Shown in pieces: positions 10,317-21,990 of a stretch of 64,000 nt of DNA (positions within the stretch are counted from its first letter, which is position 1; each line of letters begins with the position of its first letter). Both the position numbers and the translations under genes were made by a program. Where the stretch lies: assembly GCA_043228905.1 (NCBI GenBank), contig JBHGNT010000017.1, forward strand, positions 8,184,001 through 8,248,000, given 5' to 3'. A model generated the notes under the pieces. It did no database searches. It was given only the letters and a program-made list of their open reading frames with translations, and had not been told where the DNA came from. The DNA is from Azolla caroliniana. Lineage: Eukaryota; Polypodiophyta.

Positions 10317-11475
10317 CAATTGTCTTTTGGCACACATGTTACATACGATGCATGACATTTATGTTACTCATTTGAGTCAGCATGTATAGAATATACTTGG
10401 TGCTTGATATAAAAGGTTATAGGTTCAAGCCTCACAAATGTCACTTGATATAACATTTGAATTTGTTTTTATATCATGAAGTAACTGCTTCACGACAACG
10501 CATGTTGAAGACGACAACGATCTGCAACACTTTTGCTATTGCTTGTTGTAAATGACTTGTTTAATCATTCATTGCAACATGAATGTAAATAAAACAAAAG
10601 ATGTAAATTTATAAATAATTATCGAATCATCATGGTTGGCTCACTAATGGCAAAAGTATTTGAATGTATGATAGAACCAAAGGTAAGTGCAGCAAAATTG
10701 GTAAGAGAGCTTATGGACAAACTTACTTTTGAAAACACCGTAGTGCCATCGATTACCTTGTCACCCTTCGAGTATCAATGGAAGAAAGTCGCTTGAAGAG
10801 TAAGGGTTTATATTGTTGCTCCAGTTGGTGTCTCAATGGGTATGCTCATGAATTAACATCTCATAAATATCTTAGTACCATACAATTTTAGCTTCTTTTA
10901 AAAGGCGTCGAATCATAAATATACCATGGAATCCTTTCTTTGGGTACTACCAAGCAGAAGTTTCCAATCGAGAAAAATGCACATATGTTATGTTTATTAA
11001 GTAGAATTGGAATCCACACACTAAAAGAGGTGTGATGGCATCAAACGAGGAGCGGAGAACGTTATCTATATGATCCCGAAATCCGGACAAGGTGTGATGG
11101 CAGTCATCGAACCCGTGGAAATGGATTGTGTGTATGTCTGTGTGCGTGTGTGTGTATTTTATATGTGGGGTCAATGTTAATAATTTCACAAAGCTATTAT
11201 TATTATGGATGGGGGTCATAAGATTTTCACAAGCAAAGAAGAAACCGATAGACCCCTCAAACAAAGATAACAAAAATCGAATCAAATATCAAGACTTGAA
11301 GAACCCACCCACATCAGGAAACTCGAAGCTCCTCTCTCTCTCTCACAGACAGAGGTCCGCAGATCGAAGCGCTGCAGCCCTATGGGCCTTCAAAAAGCTT
11401 TTTTGTTTTCTCACCATTAAATCTGTGGTCCTCCTCCTCCTTCGTCATCATCTCTTCTTCTGCGCTCAAGTCTCC
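10317..11475. other. Intergenic DNA and 5' region of the TLDc gene
   Basis: AT-rich sequence with no coding feature I can support. A GT-rich stretch (about 11131-11158) and a short CT run (11333-11345) lie close to the start codon. The last 150 bases probably include promoter and 5' UTR. I could not place a convincing TATA box. Confidence 0.5.
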
Positions 11476-14400
11476 ATGGGGTGGAAAGGAAAGCTCGTTA
11501 ATAAAGCTGGGCACTATCTTTCTCAGTCATTGGAATTTCCTCTCAAGCAGCTCCACAAATATGCATCATCCCCCACCACGGTATTTTATTTGCATAATTT
11601 CATATGCGTCTGTTTTTTTCTACATCAATTTGCATTAAGTGATGATGGTGGCTCATAAGGATTGATGAACACGATGGGAAACAAAAGGATTGATGAATGA
11701 TTTGAAACATACGGGTTTATAATGACATGTTAAGATTTAATGAGCGATGTAGCATAAGGATTAGTGATGGTACATAAGTGATTAACGATGAAACATAAAG
11801 AGTAACTGCGATGCATACAGGTCAATAATAAAAAAATAAGGATTAGTTATGGGCATGAAGATCAATGTTAAAACGCAAGCATTATGATGAATTGTGCCAG
11901 CTGCATATGAATAATGTTAACCTCAAATCATTGAACCTTTAAGTAATTTCTGCAAAAGAAGGAATCTGTTTCTACTGGCTATGTCTAGAATAATGTTCGA
12001 AAAAGGAAAATGGTTTCATGGCCATATCTGGAAAATAATGTTTTGGAAAATAAATGTGTCCATTGGCCACATCTGGACTAAACGTTGTATTGAGTGAATA
12101 TGTTTTCATTGGCCATACATCTGGAATTGACTTTGGCAAAATGAGCAATTCATTTCTCCATTTTTATCAAAATAATGATTTTTAGGAAAACAAACACGTT
12201 TACAATTGGATATATATATCTGGAATGATGATTGTATCTGTTTCATTATCGTAAAAATGGAGGTGGGTGATGATGGCGAAGGTCATGAACATCAACATAT
12301 TCCAGATGGTAATTTTGAAGAAAAAGATGGAGAGGATGGATATGGACCCGATACATCATCTCTGACAGCATTTCTTTTGTCATTACTATCCACTTCAGAG
12401 ACGAGCAATGCAAGGAATGATAATCTCGATGCCTCAGAAGGTAATGATAGTGGATCTACCTCATGTTCATCAAGGCAGCCACATAATAATATCAGTGATG
12501 ATGAACAAAATCCGAGCATACAAAGATCTTCACATGATAATTCATTGCGGAATAATTCATTCTTATCTATGTCACAACCAACTTCACCAGCTACACCTAT
12601 TAGACTTCCACCTTTGTCTGACAAATCAGTGCTTCTTTCTGAGGGCTTTCGCGCTTTCATATATTTAGCACTGCCGAATATTGTAAAGGATCGGCATTGG
12701 GTTTTGTTATATAGGTATTTATCTGGCTTTTCTTTCTATATATGATAGGATGGTAAGAATTAGTAGGGTTGTGTTAAGATCAAGAATTTTCTGAAAAGGG
12801 TGGATGATGACAATCAATTTCTGTTGTTCTTGTTTTCACGCACAGATAAAATTTTCATGTTTGCTATTTTTTTGAAGGGCAGCACTGCGAAGCATGGTAT
12901 TTCATTACAAACACTCTATCGGAGAAGCTCTGCTCTTTCTGAACCCTTTTTACTGGTACATTTTACCATGTTTGTATCAATAATTTGATATGATTTCAAT
13001 GTCACCAATGATTCATAATTGTGGAAGTTTTCTTATATGTTAGCTTCTCTCTTGGCTATCAGTTTTGTGGCTGGAACATATTTATCTGTCTATTTTCATG
13101 AAGGGAAATACTATTTGGCTAGATACTTCTTTTTCCAATGTGAAATTGTAATTGGTAAGTAGCTGAGATGTCATATGCTACTTAGAGCAGCATTTTATAA
13201 TTAGAAAGTTAGGGACAAACGCAGAACAGATCAATATGAATTTGCTTATGCAGGAGTATATTTCTATAACAGAAAATGTAAAGTACCACTTACTCACTCG
13301 AAAAATAAAGAAATGAGATGTCTATGAGAAAAGGATTTTCGGGCATTTACTTCTATGTAAAGTATGTGTGAAAAGTCATACAAAATATTTGCCGAGTATA
13401 TTCACGATCAAGAGTCAAGACCTCAATTCATTTCAAGATTTAAGAACATCTATGATGCCAATTACAGGATATTATGGATACATAATAAAATCAGGATGCT
13501 TACTATAGAAGCATTTATCACTCTGCGCTTAGCTGGTTTCACTCTCTAAATAAATGGCACCACATGGATGGTCATTCAACACACACCATAGTACAAAGGA
13601 AAGATGTACCCAAAAAGGGCACTCAAGAAAAACAGAGCTTCGTTTAAAAATGTTTTTGTCGTCAGATCTTTGACTGAATCAAAGGTGTATATATTGATGA
13701 ATGAATAAAGATATGAAAGTGATATCTTATTACGCACTACTATGGATCTTTGATACTCGATTCTTTCTCTTGGAGTTGTAAGGAGGGCCAAGAAGTGACT
13801 GATGCAAGGAAGTCTTTTGATGAATGAAAAATGATCGATGATCTTTAGTTATTGATTGATGGAGCACAGGTTACTGATATGGAATAATAAAATTTTGTAC
13901 AGATGGAAACCATGCAGTTAGTTGGAGTTCGAAGCTGAAGGAAATGAAAAACATGAAAAACAATGAGTCCATCTTGTCTGAATAATCAGTGTTTAAAGTT
14001 CAAATGCCTATAAAGAGAATTTAGTATATATTGAACCAAAACATATATATATATATAGTATAGAATATATCTTCCACAGAATATTTAGGAAGTCATAGAA
14101 AGTTATAACTTATACTTCGTCCACTTTCTGAATAAATTTGAGACTTTGATCATCGCAGGTAACTGGGGATTTTCATGGAGCTACATTTGGTGGGCTTTTG
14201 ACTGCACCTCTGATACCCACATCCAAAAAGAAATACTTGGCAAGTACCTCAATCCATTATTAAGATCTATGCAGTTCCTCATTTGATGTCTATAATTCTA
14301 CTTATCGCAATGTACTGATCATGTAGGGAACTAATGACATGTTTGTTTTCACAAATGTCAATGAAAAAATGCAAATCTTCAGGGCCACCGGTAATGTGTT

Positions 14401-16269
14401 ATCCAAACCAAATATGTCATATGGTTAATTATATCAGCAATTGAATTCTGCAACAACTTAGATCTGAATTTAATTGTTATTTGCTATTTGTACTTGACAT
14501 ATGTGTGTGTATTAAGTTGCATCCATATGTAAATATGATATTACTAATTGTCTGTCATTTCCACTTGACAGGAAGTATATGTGTACACATTGTTTAGATA
14601 CTTATTCCCGTTGGATGACAGTCCAACCTTTTTTTTTGTAAATGCTAGTCTTGAGAGTTTTCTGCCTTCTTGTATTCTTATAAGTTTATAACTGTTGCCA
14701 TTTAAGGAAATGGAATGGAACTCTGATGATATATTATGGAGGACAGTATCTAGCTAGTTCTGAATGATTGAGGCAGAACTATGTGAAATTGTTCTTTTAT
14801 GTTTTATCAGTTACAGAAATGTACCCGCAAATCAGTTAATAATTAACCAAATTCTTGTCACAGAAGATTTCTCTGGTTAACAATACTGGCTGATATACTC
14901 TCAATTTGGCTGTAGGTGCAAACAGGTACTTCCTTTTGTGCATGAATGATGCAATTTCTTTGGGAGGTGGTGGCCATTTTGCACTTCATCTTGATGAGGA
15001 TCTGTAAGTTTGCAAGTTCTATTTTAAATGGTAGACAGTGAAAATTTATCGCAGTGTTATAGAAAGAAAGATATATTAACGTCTTTTAAGAGTAGAGAAG
15101 CCCATTAATATTTTGTAATCGGAAATAGTAGTGAAAATGCATTGCTCTGTTGATTCGATATTATGCTGCATTGCTCTGTAATCTTTTTTGAGATAATGAG
15201 ATCTACAAATAAAACCCCATTTGCTATGTTTTTTTCCCATGAAGTTTGAGTTTTTTACTTGGTTAGTTGGGAGCTGTTTAAAGGCTTTGTATGGTTGGTT
15301 CATCCATCATAGCAAGCCTAGTGAAGCCATGGGCATGAAATTTTAGTTCTTTGATAGGTCGTTTACTTTGTCCATTTTATCTGCATTATAGCTGTGTGGT
15401 ACTTTCATTCGTTCTGCTTAAAAGGGAAACTGGACAGGAACGAGCAGACTGAAATATGGTTGTCCCTTTGTGGCTGCTTGTCTTTATTTTATTAGGGCAG
15501 GCTCCATTTTTACCTATTTATTATATGTGCTATGACATGTTCAACTTGTTGTAGTTGCTAGAAAAATTCCTCATTTTCCCATATTTGCATATACCGTTCC
15601 TCTCTTTATGAGAGAGGTTAGTCTTGATAATTTTACCATCTCCATTGTGGATTATTCTTCCTTGGTTTGCGTCATTCCTTAATGCATGCTCTAAAGCAAG
15701 CACTTGGGATAGTCAGGCTTGAAGTTTCCTACTTATAGATAAATGGGGAAAGTATGCATGTATCTGCATCAGCATCTCTACAAAGTGCTGAAGCATACAA
15801 ACAAGTAATATAGTAATGTGAAACAGAAGAATCAATCACATACAGTGGATGCCCTTCCCTCTTCTGCACTAAGAGCAAAGTGCTGCCACTTGAGATTATG
15901 ATTGGCAGAGGTAAAGCAAAGTTAGTAGATCTGACTCCCAAATTTTCAGATATTTGGCGATCTAAATCTTATGCAAATTTTGCATGGCTGTTAGTGGCAT
16001 CGAAGTCCAATCAATGTATAGCTACATGGCTTGAAATATATGATGTGCCCATTAAGATGTATGAATTCTGAGCTTGATAACCAAGTTCCCAAATACAAAA
16101 GAACTTTAATTGCCATATCGAGTCCAGAAGAATGGTCAACAGCCGTGTTGGAGGAACATTTTAAACTCTAGACACCAACTTTATTTTCACCTTTAATATC
16201 CTTGTAAGAAGTTAGATTCTTGATCCATTCAGATTCAGTGCAGAAGAATAGGGATGGAAGCAGAAGTTG

Positions 16270-16300
<31 letters not shown>

Positions 16301-16614
16301 TGGTCCCATAGGTCATGTATCACTAAGTACAAGGAGCTGATCTTCCCACACCAAGTATCATATATATATATATATATATATATATCACTCAATTCAACTG
16401 AAAATGTTTCACTTTTGATCCCATAGGTCATATATCACTAAGTACAAGTAGCTGATGTTCCCACACCAAGTATCATATATCTATCTATCTATCTATATAT
16501 GACCTATGGAACCAAAATTGAAACATTTTCAGTGGAATTGAGTGGTGATGATTCTTGATTATCAAAAATGTTACTCTAGATCGTTGCGATTGATTAGAGA
16601 CACATTAGAGACAC

Positions 16615-16663
<49 letters not shown>

Positions 16664-16876
16664 ATACAGGTTAAATGGCTCTAGTGGTGCTTGTTACACG
16701 TTTGGCAACGAGTGTTTAGCGACTTCCTCAAATTTCTCAGTTGCAAATGTCGAAGTAAGATTCTTGTAATTTAACTATTTAGACATGAGATTTAATCATT
16801 AAACTTCATATTATCTTTGGTTTTTTATTCTCTTTCACAGTTGTGGGGATTTACCCATGTATCCAAGTATGCATAA
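11476..16876 (+). CDS. TLDc-domain protein (plant OXR/oxidation-resistance type), 8 exons, 327 aa
   Basis: Exons: 11476-11580, 12263-12714, 12883-12955, 14159-14239, 14327-14390, 14916-15003, 16670-16754 and 16841-16876. All phases agree (total 984 nt). Residues 1-35 are basic (MGWKGKLVNKAGHYL). About 63-80 read GPDTSSLTAFLLSLLST, a conserved plant segment. About 90-155 are Ser/Asn-rich and likely disordered. The TLDc domain spans about 160-327, with HWVLLYS, KHGISLQTLYRRS, FGGLLTAPLIPT, GTNDMFVFTN, GANRYFLLCMNDAISLGGGG, CYTFGNECLA and a final LWGFTHVSKYA. TLDc proteins protect cells against oxidative stress and, in animals and yeast, bind the V-ATPase; the plant role here is inferred. Plant homologues, from memory, are about 300-390 residues, so it looks complete. 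Intron 4 (14240-14326) must use a GC donor. The exon 2 acceptor is the least certain boundary. Confidence 0.9.
16274..16301 (+). repeat. (AT)n microsatellite in intron 6
   Basis: About 13 TA units. A second (TA)n run lies at about 16362-16385 and a CTAT run at about 16480-16497. The three runs border the copies of a 61-bp direct repeat. Confidence 0.9.
16305..16480 (+). repeat. Direct repeat pair in intron 6 (two 61-bp copies)
   Basis: Copies 16305-16365 and 16420-16480 both read cccataggtcatNtatcac... and ...cacaccaagtatcatatat, with about three differences. The second copy overlaps the inverted-repeat element described separately. Confidence 0.85.
16386..16544. mobile_element. MITE-like foldback element in intron 6 of the TLDc gene
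   Basis: Arms 16386-16433 and 16497-16544 are reverse complements over 48 bases with four mismatches, separated by 63 bases. A transcript through it would form a long hairpin. No clear target-site duplication was seen, so it could also be an inverted duplication. Confidence 0.6.
16619..16659 (+). repeat. (GA)n microsatellite next to the intron 6 acceptor
   Basis: About 20 GA units end 10 bases before the acceptor AG at 16668-16669, so the usual pyrimidine tract is reduced to TTTTATACAG. Confidence 0.9.
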
Positions 16877-19181
16877 GCGGGATGGATCATGATACCAACT
16901 TTTACTTTGCTGTTTTATGTATAATACTTCAAACTTCAGTCTGTAAAAAGGGATTTATGATTGAGGTTAATTGTAAATGCATTCTACATATGTGTTTCAG
17001 CAATTTAATATAAAGATGTGTTTTCCCATACATCACCCCCATTTGACTCTATAAGAATTTTAAAAACGAGAATGATTGGTTGTATGCGCAGCCTCAAGTT
17101 TTTTACTTAAGCAGTTTTTTTTTCTTGCGAGTAATTCTTGGTGTGAATCATAGACTGATGTACAATGATTACATCCGTCTTATCATTCTTCTTGCGTTTG
17201 ATAGTTTTGTGTATATATCTTTCTTGGTCTGTCTTGTGAGGTCATTGATGTTTTTAATAGCTGGAAGATTTTGCTGGATTCTATACATAACAGATTTTCA
17301 TTGGTTTCCCTTAATTTCAAACATGTAAAAAGTTCAACATTCAGGAGCTATATATTACGAGTGAACTGGTATAAAAAGTAGTCAGAGTTGGTGGAGCAAG
17401 TAATGTTTCATCCTCAATTTAACACCAACTAGTGCCTATGCATCATGGCCTAGGTGAGTCTTTATGGGATATTTAAGTGTCACCGTGGACTTCGATGTCT
17501 TGATTAAAAATCCAATGATGTGAGTGTTTATTGACAGTAGTACCACACACTTTGTTAACTGAATAATAAGAGTAAACATTTTGAAAGCACATCAAAAAAC
17601 ATTCATAGCGTACTACTACACAACACACTGCTTCTGAACTAGATTGAATTTAAGCTTTGCCTAGAAAAAATATCCTAAAGGCACTTTCAAAATACACGAG
17701 TTGGGAAATCTCTGGAGCATTATACTATCAGCAACAAAATTTGAGCCAAGAAGATAAATCAGCACAACCATTCTGTACACATCATGAAAATCACAATATT
17801 CAAATCACATATGCAGGCATATAATGTGTAATCATCATAAACATGATGACCATTCAATCTTCTAAAACACAGGAAACTCAAAAACTACACGCTGAGTTGC
17901 GTATTGCATTTCTTTCTTGTATATATGCTCCAAATGGTAGGCCAAAATAAAATGAAATATATCAATTTACCTGTGCATTATTGTTATGATTATCGAACAC
18001 ATCAAATTTATCTCAGCTTCCAATATCATTGAATTATGCACAGACAAGACAATTCCCAGCAATATTTATAGGTCTAGCTCAAATTACGCTCAGCATTCTT
18101 AATTGATACACAGATCACAAATCAGTAATCATGACATTAATGCATTGAATTGTAGCATCAGAACAGTATATTGTCCAACCATGCAAAAAGAGCCCAGCCA
18201 TGAAACTAGTAGTATGAGCTCATTCACTGTATAACTGACACTATCAAGAAACCCTGAAAGCAACTTGCATGCCTTGCATTTCTAGAACCACGTTAAACCC
18301 CGAGAACAAAATATTGAATACTAACTGAAACAATGACCCCTTCCAATGCCACCAGACAATATCCTACCACTATCTGGATTGCATCCTAAACATAACTCAC
18401 AAGATTATGACAACACAAAATTGTAGGAACACAATAGAAAACCGTCCGTAGCTGCAAATTAAATTAAAAATTAGTTACATACCAGGTGTCAGGAACCATA
18501 AGATATAACAAAACAGGCGCATCACAATACAAGGTTGTTTGTTATGATTGCATCAGACTGCAAGCAAAACTTTCTAATGGAAGTGGTTTAGGGTTATATT
18601 TACAACCATAAATCTATGAGCACAAAACAGACGCATCACAATACAAGGTTGTTTAATGGAAGTGGTATAGGTATAACAAACAGTATATTTATCTATGAGC
18701 ACAACAAGATTGTGCAAAGACATTTCATTTGAGACACCAGGTGAGTATACCTTCTTCAAATTGCAAAATTGTATTTTAAACTTGAAAACAGTTTTTTTTT
18801 TCTACATCTTTCTAAAGAGAGAGAGAGAGAGGTGAGCATCCTCAAACATAAGAAACATGACAAAATCCCATTCGTGAAAGAACACAAAAAAGGGGATGCA
18901 AGAAAGGAGAGAGAAATAGATCATAAGAAGAAGGGAAGAGAGTTACAGAGAAAAAGGAGCATCAATGAGGAGATTTCCAAATCCACATAAAAGAGGGAGG
19001 GAGGGAGGGAGGGAGGGAAACAAGTATTGTATTGAAGAGGCAAGCAGATATGTGTAGAAGTTGCAGTAAATATCAGAAAAGGAGAAGACGAAGGGATGTA
19101 GGAACCTTGTGCGTGTAGGTAGATAAGCTCTGTAGTGTAGGTATTGAGGTTTTTTCTTCTTCTTCTTCTTCTTCTTCTTCT
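16877..19181. other. Intergenic DNA between the convergent TLDc and RRM genes
   Basis: It contains the 3' ends of both genes. The minus-strand gene's 3' UTR probably occupies about 18980-19181. Simple repeats occur: GA (18817-18831), GGGA (about 18999-19018) and CTT (about 19155-19184). A near-duplicate phrase (cacaatacaaggttgttt) appears at 18523-18541 and 18635-18652. From about 17330 to 18760 I see nothing I can name. Confidence 0.5.
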
Positions 19182-19709
19182 TCAAGAGGAAGTATTCTTG
19201 TCGAAAGGGATGTCTGCGTTGAGGGGAGGGATGGAACCCCAGTCGGCTTCATCCGCGGCGGGCTCCGGGGGTTCATTCAAGCTACCGAAGCCACCTCCGG
19301 CTCCACCAAATCCACCGGCTCGGGAGGGAGGCGGGCGAGCAGAGGCCCTGTCCACGCGAATGGCCCTGCCGTCAAGGTTATGGCCCTGCAGCTTCGACAG
19401 TGCAGTCTCGGCGTCCGACTCGTTGTAGTATGTGACGAAGCCGAAGCCCCTGGATCTCCCAGTCTCCCTGTCCGTGATGATCCGCACGTCGCTCACCTCG
19501 CCGTGCACCGCGAAGGCGTCGCGCAGACCGTCCTCCGTCGTGCGGAAAGACAGACCCCCCACGAAGATCTTCGCCTCGGAGAAGGCGCGCCTCCACGACA
19601 GCATGGGCGAAGGAACAAGGCTCTGTCGCAAAGTAGCCGGGCTAGGGCTAGGGCTAGGGTTCGATCTCAGGATTCCGTGAGACAGGCTGCGAAACAGAGC
19701 CCGCGCCAT
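19182..19709 (-). CDS. Organelle-type small RRM RNA-binding protein, 175 aa
   Basis: One open frame on the minus strand. I start at the ATG at 19709 because the 43 residues after it form a good organelle transit peptide: Arg/Ser-rich, no acidic residue until about residue 45 (MARALFRSLSHGILRSNPS). The upstream extension of the frame is CT-repeat translation. A single RRM spans about 46-122, with RNP2 KIFVGGLSF and RNP1 RGFGFVTYY. A short Gly-rich segment (about 132-143) and an acidic tail follow. Plant proteins of this form bind RNA in mitochondria or plastids and some act in C-to-U editing or splicing; which applies here cannot be told. GA runs at 19891-19917 lie in the probable 5' leader. 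The coding part is intronless; a 3' UTR intron is possible. Confidence 0.85.
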   Translation of the reverse strand: MARALFRSLSHGILRSNPSPSPSPATLRQSLVPSPMLSWRRAFSEAKIFVGGLSFRTTEDGLRDAFAVHGEVSDVRIITDRETGRSRGFGFVTYYNESDAETALSKLQGHNLDGRAIRVDRASARPPPSRAGGFGGAGGGFGSLNEPPEPAADEADWGSIPPLNADIPFDKNTSS

Positions 19710-20266
19710 GGCGGAGATGGTGGAGGGGAGGGAGGGGGCACAGGAGAGATGAGAGAGAGAGAGAGAAAGAAAGATGGGAACAGGGGAGGAGGAATGAAGA
19801 AGGGGGGAGAGGAGGAGAACAAACAAGAGAGGGAGGGGATCAGAGAGAGAGGTGCGTGTGTGTGTGTGTGTGTTTCTTTCCTTCTAGAAGGAGAGAGAGA
19901 GAGAGAGAGAGAGAGATTCGTGAGTCAGGGAGGGCCAATAGTGTGTTAATAATTTCTGAGTGAGAGAGAGAGTAGAATGACTGCGTTTGGTTCTTTGAGG
20001 GGCTTTTAGGGTTTTAGAAGAAAATGTAGACAGGGGAAACATTGAAATCTTTTCCGGTTTTATTGAAATTACATGTGTACATTACTAAAAGCACACTCTT
20101 CTCTATAGAGAGAGAGAGAGACGTGAGAGGGTATAATACATATCGGGATATTTGATCGGCAACAACTTGGAGACGGGTAAGAGAGACGAGGAGCCGGTCA
20201 CCTCCTCTCACTCTCTCTTGGACTTCCTACCTAAAAAAACACGCTATTCTATTGTCATCGCTTGCC
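19710..20266 (-). promoter_or_regulatory. Probable 5' leader and promoter of the RRM gene
   Basis: Read on the minus strand this is rich in CT and GA/GT repeats (19855-19871, 19891-19917, 20108-20122), common in plant 5' leaders. No specific TATA box or factor site could be fixed. Confidence 0.35.
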
Positions 20267-20537
20267 TAGGAATTGGCAACAAATAGGCGCAAGCTTAAAC
20301 CGAACTGTTAAACGGTTTAGCAGTTCAGTTTAGGCTTGACCTTCCTTAACCGGGTTGAGCTCGGTTTGGGATGGTTCAAGCCAAACTTAACCGATTTGGG
20401 CCAAACTAGTTTCCAAGCCGGTTAATGCTTGATTGGCTTGGCTAAATCGGTTTAGGAACCGGTTCGGTTTAGGTTTGGAAACTCCTAAACCGGTTTAGGC
20501 TTAACCGGTTTGGAAACCAAACCGTTGTCAATTCCTA
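20267..20537. mobile_element. Small inverted-repeat (MITE-like) element, 271 bp, rich in AACCGGTTT
   Basis: Ends read TAGGAATTGGCAAC and GTTGTCAATTCCTA, a 14-base terminal inverted repeat with one mismatch. Inside, motifs of the form aaccg/cggtttagg occur more than ten times on both strands, making the element internally self-complementary. It has no coding capacity. Target duplication is not clear (flanks CC and CA). It sits in the upstream region of the RRM gene. Confidence 0.6.
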
Positions 20538-21099
20538 CACTCTCCCACATCTCAATCCTCTCTCTCTCTCTCTCTCTCTCATAGGTCATATTTGACCTCC
20601 GAATACAATAATATAATCTATCTATCTCTCTCTATTGTTACGAGCATAGTCGTATGAACCGTAGGTCTCTAACCTTGAGGTTAGTATGAATGGGCTAATT
20701 CATAAGGAATAATCGAGTGTAAGGATTGAGTTGTTCTCAATCTTATGGTAGGAGATAACTTTAGAGTGTTTCATCATTTGACTGCTTCTAATGAAGGAGT
20801 AAAGAGTAAGTGGAGCCTATAAAAGAAGGGTAACTACCTTCGTGAAGGCAATCATTATATTACATGGAGATTTTGAGAGTGTGGCTAAATATTCATCCAG
20901 GATCTCTGTGGATGGGTTCTCAATCGACTGGAGTCCCCCGATGAAAGCTCGATTGCCGCTTACACCGTCGCTTCTAAGGTGCCTTCCACATCGATCGTCT
21001 TCACGGCCTTGTCTAGTTCTTTATGTGGTGGCGCATTGGCTACCCGGATGAATCCTATTACCCGTAGGAGTGTACGGGGTTGTTTAAGGGTGGAACATG
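20538..21099. other. Unassigned spacer
   Basis: A CT run (20562-20580) is followed by sequence with a TATA-like cctataaaagaagg near 20818-20831. It might be a relic LTR, but no partner copy or PBS was found. I see no gene. Confidence 0.4.
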
Positions 21100-21305
21100 A
21101 TAATGTCGTTGATGTGTATGTGTAATGTATATGAGTGTGTGAGGATGAGCATGTGTATGAACACGTGCACATTTATGTGCATGTGTAACAGTCATATTAT
21201 GTAACAGTTACATTTGAGGTACTAAATAAACCCCTTATGGGGTATGTAATGAATATAGATTTTTCCGCTCTCATTTTGCGACATTCTTTGTTTCTTCTCT
21301 CTCAT

Positions 21306-21365
<60 letters not shown>

Positions 21366-21420
21366 CCCCTTGGGAGGGGGTTGGATCCATTCATGGCTTC
21401 ACCCCTCACCCATAAACAAA
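21100..21420 (-). repeat. Diverged LTR of element-L type, reverse orientation
   Basis: The minus-strand reading parallels the L LTR (61857-62410): the phrases ccccttatgggg near 21230, a CT/CA microsatellite (21302-21363) in place of the GA run, cccccttgggaggggg (21366-21381), and a final cacccctcaccc. Divergence is high and the ends are unclear. It is a probable solo or fragmentary LTR. Confidence 0.55.
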
Positions 21421-21990
21421 TCCTTTGAACCCGTTCTTCTGGAACCAGTCCTTTGCTTCTGATGTGAGCGCCATGGGTTCTGCATTTGGATCACTCCGGA
21501 CAAGAGTTGTTTGTGCTTTGACGGTATTTTGAGTTGCTCTCACTCTATGCTCTCAAAAGTTTTCTGTCTCTAAATGAGATCCCTTCTTGCTTCCGGTATC
21601 CTTGTATGCCCATCTCTCTCTGCATCCTCTGTCCATGCGTCACCACCTATTTTTGGTTCCCACGCTTGCACGTCGTGGATAAATATAGCATGATTAGGAC
21701 GTTTGATGTTCATTAAATAGCCAGTTGACATGTCTTTCAACTCTCTTCTCCATCATTGACATTTGAAATCTTGTATTTTAATTTATTTTTTTCCTCTCAT
21801 ACATTCAGTGTACAACGTAATCACTTGCTGCCTCCTGCTACCGTAGATTCCTCCGACTCCGACTGGTTCTGCTGGCTTTCCGGCCCGGTGTTGCCTGGTT
21901 CCTTGCCAATAGCATCGCCTCTCCGGATGGTCGGAGCATCCGGTTGGCCTCCGGTGTCTCCTGTCTCGGTCTCTTGGTTTTCACCGTACT
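21421..21990. other. Unassigned spacer before copia D
   Basis: No recognisable protein. The stretch 21830-21990 is Ser/Pro-rich and open on both strands, but resembles no family I know. It may be damaged copia D sequence. Confidence 0.4.

Noticed and set aside
10385-10450. SINE-like sequence with a box-B match (ggttcaagcc)
   Set aside because: No box A at the right distance and no tail or flanking duplication.
12206-12262. Alternative start of the TLDc protein at 12206
   Set aside because: The upstream exon 11476-11580 gives a conserved basic N-terminus in matching phase, and the extra residues look like intron translation.
15880-16071. Small coding-like frame in intron 6 of the TLDc gene
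   Set aside because: 63 codons, no recognised motif and no splice consistency with the flanking exons.
18986-19020. Possible CRISPR or other regular array
   Set aside because: Simple GGGA repeats; no spacers. No CRISPR array occurs anywhere in the window.
19380-19949. Plus-strand 189-codon frame over the RRM gene
   Set aside because: Antisense of the RRM coding region plus GA/GT repeats; the minus strand has the real domain.
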